From Candidatus Mediterraneibacter colneyensis (lineage in GTDB: Bacteria > Bacillota > Clostridia > Lachnospirales > Lachnospiraceae): a stretch of 5,422 nt of DNA. A program made the translations under genes and the position numbers. The notes under the pieces are model-generated. The model was not told the DNA's origin, searched no databases, and saw only the letters and a list, made by a program, of their open reading frames with translations. Location of the stretch: assembly GCA_019114745.1 (NCBI GenBank), contig DXEY01000133.1:1-5422 (forward strand), given 5' to 3'. Positions 1-5,422 of this stretch are shown here, piece after piece. The first letter of the stretch is position 1, and the number at the start of each line of letters is the position of its first letter.

Positions 1-35
1 TCAGTCATGAATACGTAAATTTACTTTAAGGAATC

Positions 36-42
36 GGTGAGG
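36..42 (+). promoter_or_regulatory. Shine-Dalgarno site of the acyl-CoA ligase
   Basis: GGTGAGG lies a few bases before the ATG at 47. It is weaker than the GGAGG-type sites of the three downstream genes. A second purine patch, AAGGA at 28-32, is 14 bases from the start and too distant to be the main site. No -35/-10 pair is visible in the 46 bases available, so the promoter, or an upstream co-transcribed gene, lies outside the window. Confidence 0.6.
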
Positions 43-46
43 GAAA

Positions 47-1690
47 ATGAAATTACCAAATCAAACGATAGTCAATGGGGATATTTTCTGGAATAGCGAT
101 GTGTTACACTCCTTAAAATCTTATCCGGTCAAGGGGGATATTCTCGAATTATATGAGGACAGCCCAAAATCTTTCTATGCATCCCTGGTCCAAAGCACCG
201 GCAGATTCGGGGATAAGATCTGTATCACCGACGACTCCGGAAGACAGTATACATACCGGCAGCTTCTCGACATGGTGGACGCCTTTTCAAAACATCTGTA
301 TCACAAATGCGACGTTCGCCCGGGTATGCGCGTCGGCCTTCTTTTATATAATACGATCGGATTTTGCGTTTCTTTTCTTGCAATAAACAAACTGAACTCA
401 ACATCCGTTCCGCTTTCTACCAAATACAGGGAAACCGAGGTGATCCCGCTGATCAAAAAAGCCTCTCTTTCCGGACTCATATACGACGAAGGATTTTCAC
501 AGTGGTTTACTGACAGTTCAGACATACAGATGGATTTCTTCCTCTCATATAACGATGCAGCGCCTTCCGCGCTCCTCGAAGGAACTGAGGAACTGTCAGA
601 CGTGCCGGTATTCAAACCGGATCCGGCGGATATCGCGATTATCATGTTCACTTCCGGCACCACTTCTTACAGCAAGGGAGTGACAATGACGAATTATAAT
701 ACGATGCATGCCGTCTCAGTGTACAGGAAGATCTTTCAGGTCACCCCTGATGACATTACACTGATCCCCGTTCCGATCTATCACGTAACCGGACTGATCG
801 GGCTTTTATCCCTTTTCCTGTCAACAGGAGGCAGCATCATCCTTCACAAATTCTTTGACGCCAGGAGGGTTCTCCACGATGTCAGCCAGTATGGCATAAC
901 ATTTATCCATGCTGCTCCCACCGTATTCTCACTGCTCCTGGAACAAAAGGCTGATTTTCCGAATTTAACTTCGATCCGCCTGATGGCGTGCGGCAGCAGC
1001 AACATGCCTTCCAAAAAAATCCTGGAGTTAAAAGAGTGGATGCCGCAGGCTGAATTTCGTACGGTTTACGGGCTTACAGAGACATCATCGCCCGCGACCA
1101 TTTTCCCGTGCGACGTGTCACAGAGTCCTTATATCGGTTCTTCCGGCCAGCCCGTGCCGGGAACATTTTTTAAAATTGTTTCAGACACAGGGGAGATCCT
1201 TCCATTCAATCAGGTAGGAGCCATTCTTATCAAGGGTTCCGTCGTCACACCGGGGTATTACATCGACAGTCTGGTACCTCTCAGGGACGGATGGCTGGAT
1301 ACAGGCGATCTTGGCTATTTTAACGAGGAAGGATACCTGTACATCGTAGACAGGAAAAAAGATATGATAAACCGCGGCGGGGAAAAGATATGCAGCATTG
1401 ATGTGGAAAACACACTGTATGATATCCCCGACATAACCGAAGCAGCAGTAGTCGGGATTCCCGATGAAAAATACGGAGAAGTACCGGCGGCAATGATATG
1501 CCTGAAACAGGGCTCGGATCTCACATCCGAGAAGCTGCGCAGCATGTTAAAGGAAAAACTTGCGAGTTTTCAGATTCCCGCTGTTTTCCTTATTGTCGAC
1601 AGCATCCCGCTGACTCCAAATTCCAAAATCGACAAGAAGAAAATCCGGCAGTTGCTGTCACAAAATTTTACAAATGGAGGTAGAAAATGA
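47..1690 (+). CDS. ATP-dependent acyl-CoA ligase (class I adenylate-forming enzyme)
   Basis: This 547-residue cytoplasmic enzyme should activate a carboxylic acid in two steps, through an acyl-adenylate, to an acyl-CoA thioester. The adenylation core motifs are seen in order: A3 phosphate loop TSGTTSYSKG (202-211), a PIYHVTG substrate-side segment (243-249), A5 YGLTET (341-346), A7 DGWLDTGDLG (414-423) and A8 hinge DRKKDMINRGGEKI (435-448). The A10 segment PLTPNSKID (521-529) places the catalytic lysine at K527. Length is normal for fatty-acid or aryl-CoA ligases (about 500-570). The A10 glycine just before the lysine, usual in (N/T)GK, is Ser526. The ATG at 47 follows GGTGAG with a 5-base spacer, and the N-terminus is of normal length. 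The stop overlaps the CoA-transferase start as ATGA, so the two are probably translationally coupled. The family cannot fix the substrate: medium/long-chain, aryl or sterol acids are all possible. Ligase identity is secure; specificity is unknown. Confidence 0.93.
   Translation: MKLPNQTIVNGDIFWNSDVLHSLKSYPVKGDILELYEDSPKSFYASLVQSTGRFGDKICITDDSGRQYTYRQLLDMVDAFSKHLYHKCDVRPGMRVGLLLYNTIGFCVSFLAINKLNSTSVPLSTKYRETEVIPLIKKASLSGLIYDEGFSQWFTDSSDIQMDFFLSYNDAAPSALLEGTEELSDVPVFKPDPADIAIIMFTSGTTSYSKGVTMTNYNTMHAVSVYRKIFQVTPDDITLIPVPIYHVTGLIGLLSLFLSTGGSIILHKFFDARRVLHDVSQYGITFIHAAPTVFSLLLEQKADFPNLTSIRLMACGSSNMPSKKILELKEWMPQAEFRTVYGLTETSSPATIFPCDVSQSPYIGSSGQPVPGTFFKIVSDTGEILPFNQVGAILIKGSVVTPGYYIDSLVPLRDGWLDTGDLGYFNEEGYLYIVDRKKDMINRGGEKICSIDVENTLYDIPDITEAAVVGIPDEKYGEVPAAMICLKQGSDLTSEKLRSMLKEKLASFQIPAVFLIVDSIPLTPNSKIDKKKIRQLLSQNFTNGGRK
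1676..1681 (+). promoter_or_regulatory. Shine-Dalgarno site of the CoA-transferase, inside the ligase gene
   Basis: GGAGGT is embedded in the last codons of the ligase, 5 bases before the ATG at 1687. Together with the ATGA overlap (1687-1690) it fixes the CoA-transferase start and indicates translational coupling of the first two genes. Confidence 0.85.
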
Positions 1691-3270
1691 AAAAGCCACA
1701 ATTTCTAACCGGAACCGAAGCCGCAAAGTTGATCTCAGACAACAGCACCGTAGCAACGATCGGTATGACGCTCGTGTCTGCTTCAGAGACGATACTTAAG
1801 GCGATTGAACAACGCTTTTTAGAAGAAGGCAGTCCTCACGGCCTCACGCTTGTCCACTCCTGCGGACAGAGCGACCGCGACAGGGGGATCCAGCACTTCG
1901 CACACGAGGGCATGCTCAAACGCATCATCGGCGGGCACTGGGGATTACAGCCAAAGATGATGGATCTGATCGCAAATAATAAAATCCTTGCTTACTGCAT
2001 CCCTCAGGGACAATTTGCACAGCTCTACCGCTCCATGGCAGGCGGAGAACCCGGAAAGATCACAAAAGTCGGGCTCGGCACATTCATTGACCCGCGTCTG
2101 GACGGCGGAAAGATGAATGAGATCACAAAATCAGCTCCCGACATCGTCGACGTAGTAACGATCGACGGGGAAGAATACATGCGTTATAAACCCATTCCGC
2201 TTGATTACGTGATCATCCGCGGTACATATGTAGACGAGATGGGCAACCTGACAACCGATGAGGAAGCAATGCAGCTCGAAGTATTTTCCGCAGTTATGGC
2301 ATGTAAAAAGTTCGGCGGGAAAGTCATCGCGCAGGCAAAATATAAAGTAAAAAGCGGGCAGCTGCACTGCAAACGCGTCATAGTACCCGGAATTTTCATT
2401 GACGCAGTCGTCATGTGTCCGGATCCGGAAAATGACCACCGCCAGACCCACAGTTTTGCTTTCGACCCCGCTTACTGCGGCGACATCAAAGTACCTGTTT
2501 CGGGATCTGACATTCTCCCGCTCACGCCCCGCAAGCTGATCGGCAGAAGGGCTCTGATGGAGTTGTCAGTGGACGATGTCCTCAACGTAGGAACCGGCAT
2601 TCCAAACGATGTGGTAGGACCTATCATTGCGGAAGAAGGAATCGATGACGATGTGACTGTCACCGTAGAATCCGGTATTTACGGCGGCATCCCAATGGGC
2701 GGCATCGACTTCGGTATTGCAAAAAACAACTTCGCTCTTGTGCGCCACGACGACCAGTTTGACTATTATAACGGTGCAGGCGTAGATGTCACCTACATGG
2801 GCGCCGGACAGATCGACCCCGAAGGAAATGTAAACGCGACAAGACTCGGTCCTCTCCCGACCGGAGCCGGCGGATTTATTGATATCACAACAAATGCAAA
2901 ACATGTTGTATTTTGTTCTACTTTTACCGGAAAAGGACTGGAATGCAGCTTTGAGGGCGACCGGCTGCATATCGTACATGAGGGATCCCTGATCAAATTT
3001 GTCAACAAGGTGACTCAGATTTCCTACAACGGAAAGATCGCCCGGGAAAAAGGGCAGAAAATGCATTACGTGACAGAGCGGGCTGTGTTCGAGCTCCGTC
3101 CGGAAGGCGTCGTACTCACCGAGATCGCTCCGGGGATCGATCTCCAGACGCAGATCCTGGATCTGATGGAATTTAAACCGATCATCAGTCCGGACCTGAA
3201 AACAATGAACCCTGACTTATTCCGTGTATCCGGGCCTTTTGGTCTGAAAGATATCATAAGAAACAAATAA
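1687..3270 (+). CDS. Family I CoA-transferase, fused alpha-beta, propionate CoA-transferase/YdiF type
   Basis: This 527-residue cytoplasmic enzyme should move CoA between a donor acyl-CoA (typically acetyl- or propionyl-CoA) and a free acid through a glutamyl-CoA thioester. The N-terminal domain (about 1-270) carries segments typical of this group: HFAHEGMLKR (70-79), GGHWG (82-86), IPQGQ (105-109) and GTFIDPR..GGK (131-142). The C-terminal domain has the NVGTGIP loop (300-306), the catalytic glutamate E328 in ESGIYGG (328-334), and GGFIDITTNAKHVVFC (395-410). E328 corresponds to Glu324 of Clostridium propionicum Pct. Length matches Pct and E. coli YdiF (about 520-530). From memory of both proteins, the ends look nearer YdiF: ITERAVF..IAPG..LQ..IL near 461-490, and no GNAxPE motif near residues 26-36. 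The start follows GGAGGT by 5 bases and overlaps the ligase stop. It may recycle CoA from the pathway product to incoming substrate. The acid specificity is unknown. Confidence 0.93.
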   Translation: MKKPQFLTGTEAAKLISDNSTVATIGMTLVSASETILKAIEQRFLEEGSPHGLTLVHSCGQSDRDRGIQHFAHEGMLKRIIGGHWGLQPKMMDLIANNKILAYCIPQGQFAQLYRSMAGGEPGKITKVGLGTFIDPRLDGGKMNEITKSAPDIVDVVTIDGEEYMRYKPIPLDYVIIRGTYVDEMGNLTTDEEAMQLEVFSAVMACKKFGGKVIAQAKYKVKSGQLHCKRVIVPGIFIDAVVMCPDPENDHRQTHSFAFDPAYCGDIKVPVSGSDILPLTPRKLIGRRALMELSVDDVLNVGTGIPNDVVGPIIAEEGIDDDVTVTVESGIYGGIPMGGIDFGIAKNNFALVRHDDQFDYYNGAGVDVTYMGAGQIDPEGNVNATRLGPLPTGAGGFIDITTNAKHVVFCSTFTGKGLECSFEGDRLHIVHEGSLIKFVNKVTQISYNGKIAREKGQKMHYVTERAVFELRPEGVVLTEIAPGIDLQTQILDLMEFKPIISPDLKTMNPDLFRVSGPFGLKDIIRNK

Positions 3271-3287
3271 GAAGGAGGAAAACAAAC

Positions 3288-4031
3288 ATGAGACTTAAAG
3301 ACAAAGTAGCAATCGTTACCGGTGCAGCGAGAGGACTTGGAAAAGGAATCGCGAAAAAGCTGGCAGAAGAAGGAGCAAAAGTTGTGATCGCCGATATGGC
3401 AGGCGCTGACGAGACTGCGAAAGAAATCTGCGACGAAGGCGGAATCGCAAGCGGATTCCAGGTAAATGTAACGGATCAGGCTGAAGTACAGGCGCTGGTA
3501 AAATATGCCGTCGACACATACGGCACATTAGACATTATGGTAAACAACGCCGGGATCAACCGCGACGGAATGCTCCACAAAATGCCGGTCGAGAACTGGA
3601 ATACTGTTATCGCAGTTGACCTTACAGGCGCGTTCTACGGCACACAGGAAGCCGTGAAATACATGCGTCCGAAGGGATACGGAAGAATCATCAACATCTC
3701 ATCCGGAAGCTGGCTGGGCAATATCGGACAGGCGAACTATGCTGCTGCAAAAGCCGGCGTTGTGGGCCTGACAAAAACAGCCGCAAGAGAAAACGCGCGC
3801 AAAGGCATTACATGCAACGTAATCTGCCCGGGATTCATCGAGACAGATATGACGCTCAAGCTCAAAGAGGTCAATGACGGCGCTGCATGGGACAGCATGA
3901 TGCAGAGGATCCCGATGGGATACGCAGGAAAACCGTCCGACGTAGGAAATATGGTGGCGTTCCTTGCTTCTGACGAGGCGGCTTACATTACTTCTGAAGT
4001 CATCAATGTAGGCGGCGGAATGATCGTATAA
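3288..4031 (+). CDS. Short-chain dehydrogenase/reductase, FabG-like (3-hydroxyacyl-CoA dehydrogenase or 3-oxoacyl reductase)
   Basis: This 247-residue classical SDR is the usual length for the family and has a single Rossmann domain. It shows the nucleotide loop TGAARGLG (11-18), NNAG (86-89), and the catalytic Ser138, Tyr151 and Lys155 in SSGSW...NYAAAK. The segment PGFIETDM (181-188) is identical to that in FabG proteins. The fourth tetrad residue, normally Asn in a VNLTG-like stretch, is Asp111 (AVDLTG). Asp36 at the end of the second strand (VVIADM) is the acidic residue that usually signals NAD(H) rather than NADP(H) use, although Arg15 is of the type found in NADP-using FabG. Between a CoA-activating pair and a thiolase, the best guess is NAD-dependent interconversion of a 3-hydroxyacyl-CoA and 3-oxoacyl-CoA. 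A hydroxysteroid or other alcohol substrate is not excluded. The ATG follows AAGGAGG (3272-3278) with a 9-base spacer, 17 bases after the CoA-transferase stop. No acyl carrier protein or fatty-acid synthesis gene is adjacent. Confidence 0.9.
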   Translation: MRLKDKVAIVTGAARGLGKGIAKKLAEEGAKVVIADMAGADETAKEICDEGGIASGFQVNVTDQAEVQALVKYAVDTYGTLDIMVNNAGINRDGMLHKMPVENWNTVIAVDLTGAFYGTQEAVKYMRPKGYGRIINISSGSWLGNIGQANYAAAKAGVVGLTKTAARENARKGITCNVICPGFIETDMTLKLKEVNDGAAWDSMMQRIPMGYAGKPSDVGNMVAFLASDEAAYITSEVINVGGGMIV

Positions 4032-4069
4032 AACAGGCCCGTCTGATCTGTTGATCCAAAATATATAAT

Positions 4070-4074
4070 GGAGG
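4070..4074 (+). promoter_or_regulatory. Shine-Dalgarno site that decides the thiolase start
   Basis: GGAGG lies 8 bases before the ATG at 4083. Its first G is the last base of the upstream in-frame ATG (4068-4070), so that ATG cannot use this site, and no other purine-rich site precedes it (the preceding bases read ATCCAAAATATATA). Translation therefore most likely begins at 4083, with residues MSEFKD. Confidence 0.85.
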
Positions 4075-4082
4075 AAAATATA

Positions 4083-5270
4083 ATGAGTGAATTTAAAGAT
4101 GTTGTAATTGTAAGCGGTGTACGTCTCCCGGTCGGATCCTTTGGTGGAAGCTTAAAGACAGTTTCCGCTATCGATATGGGAGCTATGGTAGTCAAAGAGG
4201 CTGTGAACCGCGCAGGTATCAGCCCTTCCGATGTAAACGAGGTAATCGTAGGGCAGGTCGGCGAGATCGCTCAGGACGGTTTTGTAGCCCGTGCTGTCAG
4301 CCTGAAAGCCGGAATGCCGAAAGAGTGTACAGCTTATTCCGTAAACCGCCAGTGCGGTTCCAGTCTCCAGGCAATCGCTGACGCTGTTATGGAAATACAG
4401 ACCGGATTTGCTGATGTTGTAGTCGCTGCCGGTACAGAGAACATTTCCCAGCTTCCTTATTATGTAAAGGACGCGCGCTGGGGAGCAAGAATGGGACACA
4501 AAACATTCGAGGACGGCGTCATCGACATCCTCACATGGCCGCTCGACGGAAACCATAATGGTGTTACGGCTGAGAATGTTGCTGAGAAATACCACGTTTC
4601 AAGAGAGGAACAGGACGCATTCGCACTTCAGTCACACCAGAGAGCATGTGCTGCGATCAAAGCAGGAAAATTCAAAGATGAGATCCTGCCGGTTGAACTC
4701 AAAGACAGAAAAGGCAATGTAACCGTTTTCGACACTGACGAAGGCCCGAGGGAAGGACAGACGATCGAGAAACTCGCACGGCTCCGTCCCTGCTTCGTAA
4801 AAGACGGCACTGTCACAGCCGGAAACTCTTCCAGCTTAAACGACGGCGCTGCGGCTGTTGTTGTAATGTCCAGAGAAAAAGCCGAGGAACTCGGAGTTAC
4901 TCCGAAACTGAAGATCGAAGGTTATACAGTTGCAGGATTTGACGCAGAATTGATGGGATACTCCCCGAAATTCTCCAGCGAGCAGCTCGCCGCAAAATTA
5001 GGCATCAACCTGAAAGACATCGATATGTTCGAGATCAACGAAGCATTTGCAAGCCAGGCAGTCGCAGTGAGCAGAGACCTCGAACTCGACATGGATAAAG
5101 TCAATATTTACGGCGGCGGCATTTCTATCGGTCACCCGATCGGAGCTACCGGATGTGTACTTACCGTTAAAGTTTTGTATGAATTAATGCGGACAGACAA
5201 AAAGGATGCTATGATTTCCATGTGCATCGGCGGCGGACAGGGTATTTCGATGTATTTCACAAAATGCTGA
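4083..5270 (+). CDS. Thiolase (acetyl-CoA C-acyltransferase family)
   Basis: This 395-residue thiolase should cleave a 3-oxoacyl-CoA with CoA to acetyl-CoA and a shortened acyl-CoA, or run the reverse Claisen condensation. The full catalytic set is present: nucleophile Cys91 in NRQCGSSLQ (88-96), NEAFA (319-323), His351 in GHPIGATG (350-357) and the second Cys381 in CIGGGQG (381-387). TAEN (162-165) and REEQD (174-178) are also family-typical, and length matches the usual 390-400. Several pocket positions differ from common bacterial acetoacetyl-CoA thiolases: CGSS instead of CGSG, HNG (158-160) instead of HMG, and SPKFSSEQ (294-301) instead of a GPxPA-like stretch. The acyl chain may therefore be unusual. 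ATG 4083 is chosen over the in-frame ATG at 4068 because GGAGG (4070-4074) stands 8 bases before 4083 and would be inside the coding region of the longer form. The gene is last in the operon, 51 bases after the SDR stop. Confidence 0.95.
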   Translation: MSEFKDVVIVSGVRLPVGSFGGSLKTVSAIDMGAMVVKEAVNRAGISPSDVNEVIVGQVGEIAQDGFVARAVSLKAGMPKECTAYSVNRQCGSSLQAIADAVMEIQTGFADVVVAAGTENISQLPYYVKDARWGARMGHKTFEDGVIDILTWPLDGNHNGVTAENVAEKYHVSREEQDAFALQSHQRACAAIKAGKFKDEILPVELKDRKGNVTVFDTDEGPREGQTIEKLARLRPCFVKDGTVTAGNSSSLNDGAAAVVVMSREKAEELGVTPKLKIEGYTVAGFDAELMGYSPKFSSEQLAAKLGINLKDIDMFEINEAFASQAVAVSRDLELDMDKVNIYGGGISIGHPIGATGCVLTVKVLYELMRTDKKDAMISMCIGGGQGISMYFTKC

Positions 5271-5303
5271 CACAGATAATATAACGTTATTCGCTGCCAT
5301 GAA

Positions 5304-5337
5304 CGGACCGGATTACAGTTTCCTGTAATCCGGTCTG
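5304..5337. terminator. Probable operon-end hairpin (factor-independent terminator-like, poor U-tract)
   Basis: Bases 5304-5318 pair with 5323-5337 to give a 15-bp stem broken only by one G-U pair (5305 with 5336), closed by the tetraloop TTTC (5319-5322). The core ACCGGATTACAG/CTGTAATCCGGT is perfect. It sits 33 bases after the thiolase stop, where an operon terminator is expected. The following bases (CATATATTCGG) lack the usual T-run, and the opposite strand has none either. The structure may therefore end transcription weakly, stabilise the mRNA 3' end, or be a binding site. The nearest T-run is six Ts at 5373-5378. Confidence 0.6.
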
Positions 5338-5387
5338 CATATATTCGGTAATTCGTGTTCTTCATTTACCACTTTTTTGCTAAAATA

Positions 5388-5396
5388 TGGTATAAT
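5388..5396 (+). promoter_or_regulatory. Extended -10 promoter reading out of the right edge
   Basis: TGGTATAAT matches the vegetative extended -10 consensus TGnTATAAT perfectly. The -35 region is poor: TTTACC (5365-5370) or TTACCA (5366-5371) stand 19-20 bases upstream, longer than the ideal 17, which is tolerable when the TG extension is present. Transcription would start near 5403 and run past the window. It lies after the operon hairpin, so it probably serves the next, unseen + strand gene. The 152 bases after the thiolase hold no convincing coding region. Confidence 0.55.
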
Positions 5397-5422
5397 TATT
5401 ATGTTATTGTGTGTTAGATTTT

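Noticed and set aside
1..46. End of an upstream gene in the first bases
   Set aside because: Several stop codons are present (for example TGA 8-10, TAA 16-18), but 46 bases are too few to support a coding call.
301..663. Minus-strand open frame of 120 codons opposite the ligase
   Set aside because: It is fully within the ligase coding region, with low-complexity serine-rich translation and no supporting signals.
2566..3066. Minus-strand open frame of 166 codons opposite the CoA-transferase
   Set aside because: It lies wholly inside a gene with strong family motifs, has no recognisable domain and no good ribosome-binding site, and is explained as a codon-bias shadow.
4032..4056. Small hairpins between SDR and thiolase (AACAG/CTGTT and GATC-TGTT-GATC)
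   Set aside because: Stems are only 4-6 bp with no T-run, too weak to call an internal terminator or processing site.
4064..4069. TATAAT before the thiolase as an internal promoter
   Set aside because: Transcription would begin at about 4076, after the GGAGG site, leaving the start without a ribosome-binding site, and no -35 box is found at the right distance. It is more likely ordinary AT-rich intergenic sequence.
4152..4595. Minus-strand open frame of 147 codons opposite the thiolase
   Set aside because: It covers the nucleophile region of a well-conserved thiolase on the other strand, and its translation resembles no family I know.
47..5270. Bile-acid 7-dehydroxylation (bai) operon
   Set aside because: A CoA ligase, CoA-transferase and SDR occur in both, but the transferase here is family I with a Glu nucleophile rather than the family III type of bai operons. 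No bai-type flavin oxidoreductase or BaiE dehydratase is present, and a thiolase is not part of the known operon.
5347..5378. GGTAA/TTACC stem followed by six Ts as a second terminator
   Set aside because: The stem is 5 bp with a 14-base loop, so it is unlikely to terminate alone, though the T-run is real.

Overview
The window looks like part of an anaerobic Firmicute genome, most likely a Clostridia/Lachnospiraceae-type organism. This is inferred from mid-range GC, strong purine-rich Shine-Dalgarno sites (GGAGG/AAGGAGG) before three of the four genes, tight one-strand gene packing, AT-rich intergenic DNA, and protein motifs that resemble clostridial CoA-metabolism enzymes. No rRNA, tRNA, CRISPR or mobile element is visible, so the taxonomy rests on style only.

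Layout: four complete genes, all on the + strand, fill positions 47-5270 and look like one transcription unit. They are (1) an ATP-dependent acyl-CoA ligase of the class I adenylate-forming superfamily (47-1690); (2) a fused-subunit family I CoA-transferase of the propionate CoA-transferase/YdiF group (1687-3270), overlapping gene 1 by 4 bases (ATGA); (3) a FabG-like short-chain dehydrogenase/reductase (3288-4031), after a 17-base gap; and (4) an acetyl-CoA acetyltransferase-type thiolase (4083-5270), after a 51-base gap. The thiolase start is better placed at 4083 than at the in-frame ATG at 4068. After the thiolase come a near-perfect 15-bp hairpin (5304-5337), which probably ends the operon, and then a likely extended -10 promoter (TGGTATAAT, 5388-5396) that would drive a gene beyond the right edge. 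The first 46 bases hold only the leader and ribosome-binding site of gene 1.

How the genes fit together (inference): a carboxylic acid could be activated by the ligase (ATP cost) and then by the CoA-transferase (CoA recycled from a product acyl-CoA). A 3-hydroxyacyl-CoA would be oxidised to the 3-ketoacyl-CoA by the SDR and cleaved by the thiolase to acetyl-CoA plus a shortened acyl-CoA. That is the lower half of a beta-oxidation spiral. No acyl-CoA dehydrogenase or enoyl-CoA hydratase is present, so either they lie outside the window, the substrate is already a 3-hydroxy acid, or the module runs in the condensing and reducing direction. The substrate cannot be read from the sequence. Several family-conserved positions are altered: the A10 glycine of the ligase, the tetrad asparagine of the SDR, and pantetheine/acyl-pocket positions of the thiolase. 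This hints at a specialised rather than housekeeping pathway.
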